In this document: one piece after another, positions 1-8,125 of the stretch
Layout: each line of letters starts with the position of its first letter
Position numbering within the stretch: the first letter of the stretch is position 1
Origin: PALSA-1353 sp050014015
GTDB taxonomy: Bacteria; Planctomycetota; Phycisphaerae; Tepidisphaerales; Tepidisphaeraceae
Assembly (NCBI GenBank): GCA_050014015.1
Contig: JBEKEC010000023.1
Span: 7,726-71,725, forward strand
Direction: 5' to 3'
DNA: 64,000 nt
The notes under the pieces: generated by a model
Seen by the model: only the letters and a program-made list of their open reading frames with translations
Told to the model about the DNA's origin: nothing
Database searches by the model: none
Program-made: the position numbers and the translations under genes

Positions 1-1
1 A

Positions 2-544
2 AGCCCCGTTGTGGTGGCTTCGGAGGATCAATTCGGCAACGCAGCGTCCGCAGGCAGCGGGACGCAGATTACGCTCGGCGTTTCGTCCGAGCCCGCGGGA
101 GCCGTGGTTTCCGGCACGGGCACGAAAACCGCGGTCAACGGCGTGGCATCGTTCGCGGGACTCACGGCGAGCTTGCAGGGAAACTACGTTCTCATTGCCC
201 GGTCCGGATCATTGACCTCCGCGACCAGCAACTCGTTTGCCGTCGTTCCGCTCATGGTGTCCGAGCGATTTACTTTCAGCGGCGTTCCACTCAGTTCCGC
301 GGCAATCGCCTTTCAGCAGTCACGAAATTCCCAGGGGTACGCGCCAACCTACGCCCAAGCCCTGGCGGTTCTCGTCGGCGACGTTGCGGTTTCCACGGCC
401 GCTCCAACTTTTGCGGCTTCGTCTTCCACAGCGCTTCCGGCGTCCACGGCTTCGCCGTTCGCCAGCGGCAACTCGACCAGTGACTCCAACCTGGAATCTC
501 AACTGCTGGACGGCGGTTCAGGAGACCAACCGCTACTGAGTTAA
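2..544 (+). CDS. C-terminal part of a large Ig-repeat surface protein (partial)
   Basis: The reading frame is open from the window edge to a TAA at 542-544, so only the last 180 or so residues are present. Residues 1-75 resemble one bacterial Ig-like/filamin-type beta repeat (pattern ITLGVSSEPAGAV...GVASFAGLTA...GNYVL), the same repeat style as in the giant surface protein at 43523-50938. The last 100 residues are rich in Ser, Ala and Thr with no membrane anchor, dockerin or PEP-CTERM tail. The role is inferred to be extracellular or cell-surface. The final 12 bp overlap the end of the convergent glycosyltransferase gene. Confidence 0.7.
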   Translation, partial: SPVVVASEDQFGNAASAGSGTQITLGVSSEPAGAVVSGTGTKTAVNGVASFAGLTASLQGNYVLIARSGSLTSATSNSFAVVPLMVSERFTFSGVPLSSAAIAFQQSRNSQGYAPTYAQALAVLVGDVAVSTAAPTFAASSSTALPASTASPFASGNSTSDSNLESQLLDGGSGDQPLLS

Positions 545-2191
545 TGGATTCAGCGGTTGGGTTTCGTCGCCACGGCGAATTGCCGCCAGGCAGATGCCGA
601 AGGCCGTCGCCAGCAAGATAAGCGCCAGCAGTGTCGCGGCCGCCAATGTCGGCAAACGCATCCAGGCGGGATGCAAACTGCCCAGGCGGCGCAATGCCGC
701 CAGGCTCAGGCTCTTCTGCGAATAGGTCGCCACCATTCGGCCGAACTCGTCGAAGAACTCGACCAGGATGAAGAGTGCCGGCATGATTAGGACAACGAAA
801 TAGCCGAGTCGAGTATGCCGCCAGGCCAATGCCCCCGTGGCGATGACGGCCAAGAGCCAGGGGAGCGCCGGCGCGGCGTACCAGGACATGGTGCTGCTGC
901 CTCCCCAAGCGATCATCGATTCGACCCCGTGAGCGCTCATCTCCGCCAGGACGCAACAGAACAACGTCACGATCGTCGGCGCCGTCCAGGCGCTGCGAAA
1001 AACGCTCGAAACTCCCAATCGCTCGCGGCGAAACAGCCACGCCGCCGGCCAGCCCAAAAAAGCGGCTAACAACAGGCCCTCGTAGATGTGGGTAAACACC
1101 GGCGGCGGAAAGAGAAAACACCATCCGCCGACCCATAGTCCGCCATCCAGAAACCATTGCTGGTAGACCGACCGCCAAAACCACCAATGATCCGGTCGCA
1201 GCCAAACCAGAAGGGCCGACAACTTCACGCCGTGGGCATGATTGTAAATCGCCTCCTGCATTGGAAACGGCACGCCAAAATGCCGAAAACTATCGATGAC
1301 GATCGGACTGATTACGACGGCGGCGACGAGGAAGAAGATTCCCGCGGCAACGCCGGTTTCCGACCATTTCGTTTCCCGCCGCCACGCCACCGCCAGCAAA
1401 CAAATCAAGACGAATGGGATCAGGGCCAAGTCGGTCGCCTTGGTCGCAATGCCCAGGCCCGTCAATGCGCCGATCGCGGCGGCGTGCCATCTGATGCGCC
1501 GTCCGCTCAGAGCCAACGTCCAGGCGACGACGATGACCGCCAGTAGAAAGGCCAATGAATCATTGGCAACGCGGGTGGAGTTCAATAGAAGCAACGGATG
1601 CAATCCGGCCCAAAGGCCGACGGCCATCGCGTATGGCCGCTGGCGGCAGGCCCGCGCGGCCCACGCGAGAATCACCGCCAGCGCCGCGGCCCCGAAGCCG
1701 ACATTCACCAATCGCAGCACCGAGACTGAAACCGCCGAATGATCCGTCCCACCCGCCGCGTTGAAAATCGGGAGCATCAGCCAGTAATAAAGCGGCGATT
1801 GCTGGGCTTCATAGAGGGGCGGCGTCGGCCCGGGACGGAACTTCGGCCTGTCGCTGCTGAGCCAGAACTGCGGATAGAGCTGTCCCCCGGCGCCGATGGT
1901 CTGCTTATCAGCCCACTCCGCCTGCGGATACAGCACCACTTGTTTCATCACGGAACCCGGCACATCGGCTTCCTGGAAGACAGGCGATCGGCCCATTTCG
2001 TGGAGATATTCGATGCGTGCGAAGTGTTGATATTCGTCCCACATCTCCATGGGCGGCTCGATGCAACAAAGAATCACCCCGCGGCACAAATACGCCGCCA
2101 CCAGAGCGAAACTGAACCAGCTCATCGCCTTGCCGTGACCGAGATTTGAGGGATTTGAGAGTTCTACCGCCCGAGCCTGAGCCACACTCAT
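533..2191 (-). CDS. Polytopic membrane glycosyltransferase (GT39/PMT-like or DUF2142-like)
   Basis: A protein of about 552 residues with some ten hydrophobic segments. The first extracytoplasmic loop carries the acidic motif EPPMEMWDEYQHF (about residues 46-58), typical of GT-C fold enzymes that use polyprenyl-phosphate sugars in the membrane. A charged loop and further transmembrane helices follow. ATG 2191 was chosen because GGAGAG precedes it by three bases; the TTG three bases upstream is a poorer start. The acceptor cannot be inferred. The gene lies downstream of htrA on the same strand, separated by a strong hairpin, so probably transcribed separately. DUF2142 versus PMT_2 cannot be settled by eye. 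Confidence 0.75.
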   Translation of the reverse strand: MSVAQARAVELSNPSNLGHGKAMSWFSFALVAAYLCRGVILCCIEPPMEMWDEYQHFARIEYLHEMGRSPVFQEADVPGSVMKQVVLYPQAEWADKQTIGAGGQLYPQFWLSSDRPKFRPGPTPPLYEAQQSPLYYWLMLPIFNAAGGTDHSAVSVSVLRLVNVGFGAAALAVILAWAARACRQRPYAMAVGLWAGLHPLLLLNSTRVANDSLAFLLAVIVVAWTLALSGRRIRWHAAAIGALTGLGIATKATDLALIPFVLICLLAVAWRRETKWSETGVAAGIFFLVAAVVISPIVIDSFRHFGVPFPMQEAIYNHAHGVKLSALLVWLRPDHWWFWRSVYQQWFLDGGLWVGGWCFLFPPPVFTHIYEGLLLAAFLGWPAAWLFRRERLGVSSVFRSAWTAPTIVTLFCCVLAEMSAHGVESMIAWGGSSTMSWYAAPALPWLLAVIATGALAWRHTRLGYFVVLIMPALFILVEFFDEFGRMVATYSQKSLSLAALRRLGSLHPAWMRLPTLAAATLLALILLATAFGICLAAIRRGDETQPLNPLTQ

Positions 2192-2265
2192 CAACTCTCC
2201 ATCGTCAATTCGGAAAAGTAATCGGGATTCGTTATTGAGTCAATTGAGGACCTTGGCGACGAAAA

Positions 2266-2323
2266 TCGGCCGGAGGCCCGGCCGGCTCAATTTCGAAGCA
2301 GAGCCGGCCGGTCCTCCGGTCGG
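2266..2323. repeat. GC-rich 23-bp inverted repeat between htrA and the glycosyltransferase
   Basis: Arms 2266-2288 and 2301-2323 match at 20 of 23 positions and flank a 12-nt loop. There is no T-run, so it is a hairpin element of REP/terminator type rather than a classic intrinsic terminator. It sits just after the stop of htrA on the minus strand. Confidence 0.8.
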
Positions 2324-2360
2324 TCTTCGGCACCCGAAAGTCTGGCTGACCCGTTAGACT

Positions 2361-3929
2361 TTATTTCTGCGCCTCGTTGGATTTGAGGAATACAAACTGC
2401 GAGCCTTCTTTGCTGGCGATGTAAAGGGGCACGCCTTTGGACAAATCGACCTTCTTCAAAGCATCGACCGCTTCGGCGGCGTTGTGAACGGGAGTGCGTC
2501 CAACCTCGGTGATGACGTCGCCTTCCCGAAGGCCCGCCAAGGCGGCGACGGAGTTGCGTTCCACGCCGGTGATCACGGCGCCCGACCTCACGTCGCCCAG
2601 GCCAAGGGACTGGGCCGTCTGGGCGTCAAGCGTCTTGAGCGTCATGCCCAGGGCCGCGGGGGATTGGGCCTCCTCATTTGCCGGTCCCGGATTCTCGCCG
2701 TTCTCCCCGTGGCCGAGGATCGCCGCGATATCTTCAGGCTGATCGCCCAGGGTGATCTGCACGTCCAGCTCCTTCTGGTTGCGGAAGACGTGCAGGGTGA
2801 TGGAGGTGTTCGGGGCCATATCGGCGATCGTGTTGCGAAGCTGTTGGACGTCGGTGAGCGGCTGGCCGTTGATCGCGGTGATGATATCGCCGTGATGAAG
2901 TTTTCCGGACGCCGGGAAGTTGGGGAACGTCTCGACGACGAGAACTCCGCCGCTGCCCTGATATCCCAGATATTTGGCGACATCAGGCTCGTCGGAGACG
3001 CTCTTGATGCTGATGCCGAGCCAGCCGCGAACCACTTTGCCGTGGGATTTCAGAGCGGTGTAAACCTCTTTCGCCTGGTTGGACGGGATGGCGAATCCGA
3101 TGCCCTGGAATCCGCCGCTGACGGTTGCGATGGCGGTGTTGATGCCGATGACCTCGCCGTGGACGTTCACCAGCGGCCCACCGCTGTTGCCGGGGTTGAT
3201 CGGGGCATCGACCTGGATGAAGTTTTCATAATCCTGCGTTTGAAGGATTTCGTTGCGATTGAGCGCGCTGACGATCCCGTGGGTCATGGAGCCGACGTAT
3301 CCGAACGGGCTGCCGAAGGCCATCACCCAGTCGCCTTTTTCAAGGTCGTCGCTATTTCCCCACTTGGCGGGGATGAGGCGGTCGGCGTTGATCTGAACGA
3401 CGGCCAGATCGCTCTTGGGATCGGCGCCGAGGAGCTTGACGTCGCTGCCGGTGATCTTGCGGCCATCGGAGAGCGTGATCTCCATTCTGCTGGCATCGCC
3501 GGCGACGTGGTTGTTGGTCAGGACGTACCCGTGGCCGTTCTCGGCATCCATGATGACGCCGCTGCCGGTGCCGGTTTCATCGAGACCCTGATCGTTTCCA
3601 GAGCCGTCGTCGAAGTTGGGGACATCGCCGAATCCATGCTCGTGCAAAAATCGGCGGAGTTCGTCGTTGTCTGGAATGCGCGAGCGCGACTCTTTGATCG
3701 TCTTGTGGACCTTGATTTGAACGACGGATGGCTCGACGACCTTGCCAATGTGACGGAATACGGTGGAAAGGTCCTCGACGGTGGAAAGTTGATCGCGGGT
3801 GGACTGGACGTCCGCCTCGGCGCGGGCGAATTCCACGCGCTCCAGGATCGGCCGGCCGCCGAAATAACCCGCCGCAATCGCCGAAAGACTTAGAACCGCC
3901 ACCCCGAATCCTGACCGCATCAGTTTCAT
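2361..3929 (-). CDS. htrA: HtrA/DegP-family periplasmic serine protease with two PDZ domains
   Basis: A 522-residue protein. Residues 5-25 form a signal or anchor helix, followed by a trypsin-like protease domain with the full catalytic triad: His141 (TNNHVAG), Asp174 (SDLAVVQI) and Ser249 (GNSGGP). PDZ1 follows at about 295-385 (GWLGISIKSVSD) and PDZ2 at about 425-515 (AVITGVERNSVAALAGLREGD). This is the standard DegP/DegQ/MucD order and length. Such proteins degrade or hold misfolded envelope proteins, with the PDZ domains gating activity. The segment between the signal and the protease is rich in acidic residues and has the DegP-like loop before the first strand. Confidence 0.95.
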   Translation of the reverse strand: MKLMRSGFGVAVLSLSAIAAGYFGGRPILERVEFARAEADVQSTRDQLSTVEDLSTVFRHIGKVVEPSVVQIKVHKTIKESRSRIPDNDELRRFLHEHGFGDVPNFDDGSGNDQGLDETGTGSGVIMDAENGHGYVLTNNHVAGDASRMEITLSDGRKITGSDVKLLGADPKSDLAVVQINADRLIPAKWGNSDDLEKGDWVMAFGSPFGYVGSMTHGIVSALNRNEILQTQDYENFIQVDAPINPGNSGGPLVNVHGEVIGINTAIATVSGGFQGIGFAIPSNQAKEVYTALKSHGKVVRGWLGISIKSVSDEPDVAKYLGYQGSGGVLVVETFPNFPASGKLHHGDIITAINGQPLTDVQQLRNTIADMAPNTSITLHVFRNQKELDVQITLGDQPEDIAAILGHGENGENPGPANEEAQSPAALGMTLKTLDAQTAQSLGLGDVRSGAVITGVERNSVAALAGLREGDVITEVGRTPVHNAAEAVDALKKVDLSKGVPLYIASKEGSQFVFLKSNEAQK

Positions 3930-3967
3930 GTAAAACTCCTTGATCTATTCCTTAGGCAATGGGAAGC

Positions 3968-4795
3968 TCATTTTCCACCGGATTTTTCATAATTGTGCTC
4001 GGCGGCGGGATATTTCCCGGCAGCGACGAGCGCGACGTATTGGCGAAACGCCTGGAGCATCGGCGTCGCCAGATCGCCGAGGCTGGGCACAAACTTCGGC
4101 TTGTGCGCGGTCAGGCCCAAGGCGTCGTGGGTGACGAACACGTACCCATGGCACGCCGGCCCGGCGCCGCAACCGATCACCGGCACGGAAACGGCCTCGA
4201 CCACGGCGGCCGAAACATCCGGCGGAACGGCTTCGAGCAAAACCGCCGCGGCCCCCGCGCGCACCAGCCGGGACGACAAGTCAACGATACGCTCCGCTTC
4301 CTGCGCGGTTCGGCCCTGGGTTTTGTATTCCCCCAGCAATCCAATCGACTGCGGGCGCAACCCCACGTGGGCCATCACCGCGATACCGGCGTCGGCAAGC
4401 CTGCCGACCAGCCGCAGGTGGCCTGCGGCCGCCTCTATCTTCACACAGTCGCAGCCCGAAAGTTGCACCATCCGGATCACGTTTTTGACGCCCTGAGCGG
4501 CCGAGGCCTGGTAGGACCCGAACGGCATGTCCGAGATCAGCAAGCACTTGGGGGCGCCGCGGCGCACGGCGGCGGTCAATTCGATCAGGAACGCCAGCGG
4601 AATCGGAAGAGTGGTTGGATGTCCGAGAATCACGCCGGCGGCCGAGTCGCCGACCAACAACGCCGGAACCCCCGCCTCCTGCATCAGCCGGGCCGTCGTG
4701 TAATCGTAACAGGTGAGGATCGGCACCTTCGCCCCCGTATCCCTGGCGGCGCGGAGATCGGCCATCGTGAATTTGCGGGACGTGTCGGAACGCAT
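3968..4795 (-). CDS. panB: 3-methyl-2-oxobutanoate hydroxymethyltransferase
   Basis: A 275-residue cytoplasmic TIM-barrel enzyme that makes ketopantoate from alpha-ketoisovalerate and 5,10-methylene-tetrahydrofolate, the first committed step of pantothenate/CoA synthesis. Metal-binding residues typical of PanB are visible: Asp50 (LLVGDSAAGV), Asp89 (ISDMPFGSY) and Glu121 (VKIEAA). The catalytic Glu188 is in LLEAVPP. It ends with the family pattern of a basic, variable tail. A TATAAT box ends 8 nt upstream of the ATG, suggesting a leaderless mRNA. No other pantothenate gene is adjacent. Confidence 0.95.
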   Translation of the reverse strand: MRSDTSRKFTMADLRAARDTGAKVPILTCYDYTTARLMQEAGVPALLVGDSAAGVILGHPTTLPIPLAFLIELTAAVRRGAPKCLLISDMPFGSYQASAAQGVKNVIRMVQLSGCDCVKIEAAAGHLRLVGRLADAGIAVMAHVGLRPQSIGLLGEYKTQGRTAQEAERIVDLSSRLVRAGAAAVLLEAVPPDVSAAVVEAVSVPVIGCGAGPACHGYVFVTHDALGLTAHKPKFVPSLGDLATPMLQAFRQYVALVAAGKYPAAEHNYEKSGGK

Positions 4796-4803
4796 GAGTC
4801 TCC

Positions 4804-4809
4804 ATTATA
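4804..4809 (-). promoter_or_regulatory. -10 box of panB, near-leaderless
   Basis: TATAAT reads on the minus strand and ends 8 nt before the panB ATG. The predicted start of transcription falls about two bases before the start codon. Confidence 0.55.
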
Positions 4810-4879
4810 GTCGGCATTCGACGGCATGCCGATAGAGGTTACGCGGAGACATTGCTACAATGATTTCAGGAGTCTAGTC

Positions 4880-5569
4880 ATGTTGGCCACTGCACCTGCC
4901 CCTCGGCGTTGGAGCCGAGAAGAATATTATCGTCTTGGCGACCTGGGTTTTTTCCAGGATCAAGGCGTGGAATTGATCGATGGAGAGATTTTGGAAAAGT
5001 TCTCCGCGCCCGCCGTCCGGCGCTGGAGCCTTGATGAATATTATCGAATGGGCGATCTGGGCTTCTTTCAGGATCAGCGGGTGGAACTGATCGACGGGGA
5101 GATTATTCAAATGGCTCCGCAGAGAGACACGCACGCGGCGGCGGTCAGCCTCGCTTTTAGGGCCGTTTCAAAGATTATGCCGGATGCGTTTTGGGTTCGC
5201 TGTCAGCTTCCCTTGCGTTTGAGGGAAATGTCCGAACCGGAGCCGGACCTTTCCGTGGTCGAAGGCTGCGAGCGGGATTATGTCGGCAGGGGGCATCCCA
5301 CGACGGCCCTATTGGCCCTGGAAGTTTCCGAAACGACTCTGCAATATGACCGCGGAGACAAGGCCGCTCTCTACGCCAGCGCGGGGATTCAGGATTACTG
5401 GATCGTCAACCTGGCGGACCGCCGTGTCGAAGTCTATCGCAACCCTGTTCCCGATGGTTCCGCCAAATTCGGCTTCCGATATGCCGATTGCTCGGTTTAT
5501 TCCGCTCAAGACCGGGTCAAACCGCTCGTGGCTGCCGGTGAGATCGCCGTGGTCGATTTGCTGCCGTGA
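4880..5569 (+). CDS. Uma2-family (DUF820) restriction-endonuclease-like protein with duplicated N-terminus
   Basis: A 229-residue protein. The Uma2 domain has a PD-(D/E)xK-like core: the acidic pair in LIDGEI, then PEPDLSVVEG and ALEVSE...DKAALYASAGIQDYWIVN. Proteins of this family are abundant in cyanobacteria and planctomycetes; their function is unproven. Residues 9-37 are repeated at 47-75 (RRWS.EEYYR.GDLGFFQDQ), a 114-bp tandem duplication. ATG 4880 is chosen over an upstream ATG at 4826 because AGGAG at 4868-4872 is well spaced. TACAAT at 4855-4860 is a candidate -10 box. Confidence 0.85.
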   Translation: MLATAPAPRRWSREEYYRLGDLGFFQDQGVELIDGEILEKFSAPAVRRWSLDEYYRMGDLGFFQDQRVELIDGEIIQMAPQRDTHAAAVSLAFRAVSKIMPDAFWVRCQLPLRLREMSEPEPDLSVVEGCERDYVGRGHPTTALLALEVSETTLQYDRGDKAALYASAGIQDYWIVNLADRRVEVYRNPVPDGSAKFGFRYADCSVYSAQDRVKPLVAAGEIAVVDLLP

Positions 5570-5629
5570 TCCGCTGCTCCGCATTCCGTCTTTGTCCCTG
5601 CTACAATCCGAAAGTTGAAAGGATGATCC

Positions 5630-6628
5630 GTGGGCTGGCAGGACCGTGATTATTCTCGTGGCCAATCGTATGGCGCCAATCCTCTGATGTGGCTGGTCAG
5701 CGGATCGGTCCCGCTGTTTGTCGCGTTCGGGATTCGCGTCCGAGCGCACGCTTCGCTGATCATTTTCATTGCGATCACGCTCCTGCTTTCCGACCTCGGT
5801 GCGCGAAATGCCATCGTGTCGATGACCATATTGTTCGGCAGCGTGCTGCTGCACGAGTTCGGACATTGTTTTGCGGCGCGTTGGGTCGGCGGGCATGCGG
5901 AGGACATTCTAATGTGGCCCTTGGGCGGGCTGGCCTCCGTTGACCCGCCGCGCCGCCCGTTGCCCAGCTTCATTACCACGGCGGCGGGACCCGCGGTCAA
6001 TCTTGTCATTTGCATCCTCACCGGAACCGCGATTGCCGTGCTGAACCGGTCGGCTTCCGCCGTTCCCTGGTTCCCCGTGCGGCGCGGACTGACGACCTAC
6101 GTACCGCATGACTGGACGACGTATTATCTGTGGTGGATCTTCCTGGTTAACTATGCACTTTTGGTTTTCAACTTGCTGATGGTGTTCTATCCATTCGACG
6201 GCGGACGCATGGTCCAGGAAATCCTGTGGGCCATTTTTGGGTATTACAAGTCGATGCGATTTGCCGTCGTGACCGGGATGGTTGGCGCCGTGCTGGTGGC
6301 CATGATCGGATTCGCCGCGTGGAACCTGATGCTGGTTTTGATCGCGGCTTTCGGGTTCATGGCTTGCCTTCAGCAAAGGCGGATGCTGCTGGAAGCGGGG
6401 CCGTACGGATTTGATGACGTTGATTACGGCCAAAGTCTGTTTGACGCGCCGAAGCAACGGAGAACCAGTCTTCGGGCCAAAAAACGAATGCAGCGCCAGG
6501 CCATTCGTTTGCACGCCGAGCGGCACAAAATTGATCGCATCCTCGCCAAAGTCAGCGCCAAGGGCATGCATTCGCTCACCTGGTGGGAGAAGCGGACGCT
6601 GCGGAAAGGGACGGAGAGGATGAGGTGA
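5630..6628 (+). CDS. Site-2 protease family (M50) membrane metalloprotease
   Basis: A 332-residue membrane protein starting at a GTG preceded by AAAGGA. The zinc motif HEFGH lies in a transmembrane helix (about residues 75-79), and the second metal-ligand motif appears as NLLMVFYPFDGGR (about 180-192), so the protease looks active. Six or so hydrophobic segments are followed by a basic cytoplasmic tail whose end (KIDRILAKVSAKGMHSLTW) matches the small DUF6576-type tail common on such rhomboid/M50 proteins. The likely role is regulated intramembrane proteolysis; the substrate is unknown. TACAAT at about 5599 is a possible -10 box. It is convergent with the M16 gene. Confidence 0.88.
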   Translation: MGWQDRDYSRGQSYGANPLMWLVSGSVPLFVAFGIRVRAHASLIIFIAITLLLSDLGARNAIVSMTILFGSVLLHEFGHCFAARWVGGHAEDILMWPLGGLASVDPPRRPLPSFITTAAGPAVNLVICILTGTAIAVLNRSASAVPWFPVRRGLTTYVPHDWTTYYLWWIFLVNYALLVFNLLMVFYPFDGGRMVQEILWAIFGYYKSMRFAVVTGMVGAVLVAMIGFAAWNLMLVLIAAFGFMACLQQRRMLLEAGPYGFDDVDYGQSLFDAPKQRRTSLRAKKRMQRQAIRLHAERHKIDRILAKVSAKGMHSLTWWEKRTLRKGTERMR

Positions 6629-6631
6629 AAA

Positions 6632-6738
6632 CTCGAAATTCGAAACTCGAATCAAATTCGAAATTCAAATGACGAAACGCAGACCTGTTTCGAATTTCGA
6701 ATTTGATTCGTCATTCGAATTTCGAATTTCGAATTTCG
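6632..6738. repeat. Inverted repeat built of tandem TTCGAAT-type units
   Basis: Left arm (about 6632-6670) and right arm (about 6690-6738) are near-complementary and each is a run of degenerate TTCGAATT units with 8-9 bp periodicity. It sits between two convergent genes. The right arm forms the last codons of the M16 peptidase gene, giving its odd SKSEIRNSKFE tail. Confidence 0.8.
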
Positions 6739-7958
6739 GACTTGCTTCGCGGCCCCAGACTCACAATCGTCATCGGATCAAACGGAAATTCCCGCATGAG
6801 ATCGCGCAACGAATCCGTCTTGATCGCCAGCAGCGTCTGCATGTCCGTTTCCAGCGATCGATAGCTTTTGTTATAGAGCCATTGCCCGGCGATGGCGCGG
6901 AGCCGGCCCATGGGGACTTCGCCTTCCAGGACAATGCCGCTGGCGATCTTGTTCTTGGCGCGTTCCACTTCGCCGTCGGTGAGATCGGTTTTGACTCGCT
7001 CCAACTCGGCGCGGGCGATTCTTAACGCCTCGTCGGCCCGGTCGGGATTGGTGGTCAGGGAAATGTAAAAGCTCCCGCAGCCGTCGTGGGGATAGAAGCC
7101 GAAATCCGCGTCCTCGGCGATGGCGTTGTCGACCAGCGCCCAATAGAGCCGGCTGCCCTCGGAGTCGCCGATCACGTCCGCCAGGACGCGGGCGGCGAAA
7201 CGCCGCTCGTCCTGGGCGCTGGGGCCGGGCGTCAGGCCCATCGTGTATTGCCGGTTCAACTTGCCGTCCGCCATGGATTTCCGGTGAGATCGAAACACCG
7301 GCGCCGGCTGGCTCCGGGGCGATTCGGACGGCTCCCATTGACCGCAGTATTCTTGCGCAATCGCGACCAGTTGGTCAAAATCCAGTTTTCCCGCCGCCGC
7401 CAGGATCGTGTTCCCCGGCCCATATCGACGCCCGAAATATTCGACCATCTGTTCACGCTTGAGCTTGCGGATCGTGCCCGCGGCGCCCAGCACGCTCATG
7501 CTCAGCGGATGTTTGCCGAAATGCGTTGCCATCAGGGATTCGTAAATCCGATGGCCCGGATCGTCCAGATACATCGCGATCTCTTCCAGAATCACCTTCT
7601 TCTCGGTGTCGAAATCCTCCTGCCGAATGGCCGGCCGGAGCAGATGCGACAGATGCTCGATTGCCGCTTGCGTGAATTCCGGCAGGACGTTGGCGAAATA
7701 GGCGGTGTTTTCCTGGCTGGTGTAGGCGTTGTAGTTGGCGCCCATCTCGTCGAAGATCCGGTTGACGTCTTCCCACGTGTATTTGCCGGAGCCTTTGAAC
7801 ATCATGTGTTCGAGAAAATGGGAAACGCCGTTGATGTCGGCGGATTCGTCGCGGCTGCCGGTGTTGACGTAAAACCCGGCGGCGAAGGAATGGGCGTCGG
7901 GGTTCGCCTCGGCGATGATCTGAAGCCCGTTGGAAAGTTGCGTGCGATGGAACTTCAT
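6711..7958 (-). CDS. M16-family zinc metallopeptidase, catalytic subunit
   Basis: A 415-residue protein with the inverted zinc motif HFLEH at residues 47-51 and the downstream glutamate region VILEEIAMYLDDP, so catalytically competent. A second M16 C-terminal domain follows (RRYGPGNTILAAAGKLD onwards). No clear signal peptide is present. The upstream gene at 8126-9382 is a second M16 protein that lacks the zinc motif. Together they match the two-subunit M16B arrangement (one active, one inactive chain, as in mitochondrial processing peptidase-like bacterial pairs). The last residues come from the adjacent palindromic repeat. Substrate unknown. Confidence 0.92.
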   Translation of the reverse strand: MKFHRTQLSNGLQIIAEANPDAHSFAAGFYVNTGSRDESADINGVSHFLEHMMFKGSGKYTWEDVNRIFDEMGANYNAYTSQENTAYFANVLPEFTQAAIEHLSHLLRPAIRQEDFDTEKKVILEEIAMYLDDPGHRIYESLMATHFGKHPLSMSVLGAAGTIRKLKREQMVEYFGRRYGPGNTILAAAGKLDFDQLVAIAQEYCGQWEPSESPRSQPAPVFRSHRKSMADGKLNRQYTMGLTPGPSAQDERRFAARVLADVIGDSEGSRLYWALVDNAIAEDADFGFYPHDGCGSFYISLTTNPDRADEALRIARAELERVKTDLTDGEVERAKNKIASGIVLEGEVPMGRLRAIAGQWLYNKSYRSLETDMQTLLAIKTDSLRDLMREFPFDPMTIVSLGPRSKSEIRNSKFE

Positions 7959-8019
7959 TCGGGTAGCTCTGCCTCCAATTTATGGACGCCAGCGGCGCTT
8001 GGGCATGACGAAAGGAATG

Positions 8020-8090
8020 GAACCACGGATTACACGGATAACACGGATAAAATCAGTTCCAATCCGTGCAATCCGTGTAATCCGTGGTTC
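8020..8090. repeat. Palindromic element with CACGGATAA 9-mer arms
   Basis: Arms 8020-8049 and 8061-8090 are 30 bp each and almost perfectly complementary. Each arm is three tandem copies of a 9-mer close to CACGGATTA. It lies between the two M16 genes. A related copy is at 36288-36434. Confidence 0.85.
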
Positions 8091-8125
8091 AATTCTCCGC
8101 CTCTTCCGCTTATACGTTGTTTGCG

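Noticed and set aside
291..1205. Long minus-strand frame opposite the start of the window
   Set aside because: It is a shadow of the glycosyltransferase and of the surface protein, with Arg/Gly-rich composition and no recognisable motif.
2484..3893. 469-codon frame antisense to htrA
   Set aside because: Composition is typical of a GC-rich antisense frame (Asp/Val/Gly rich), while the minus strand holds the complete catalytic triad of HtrA.
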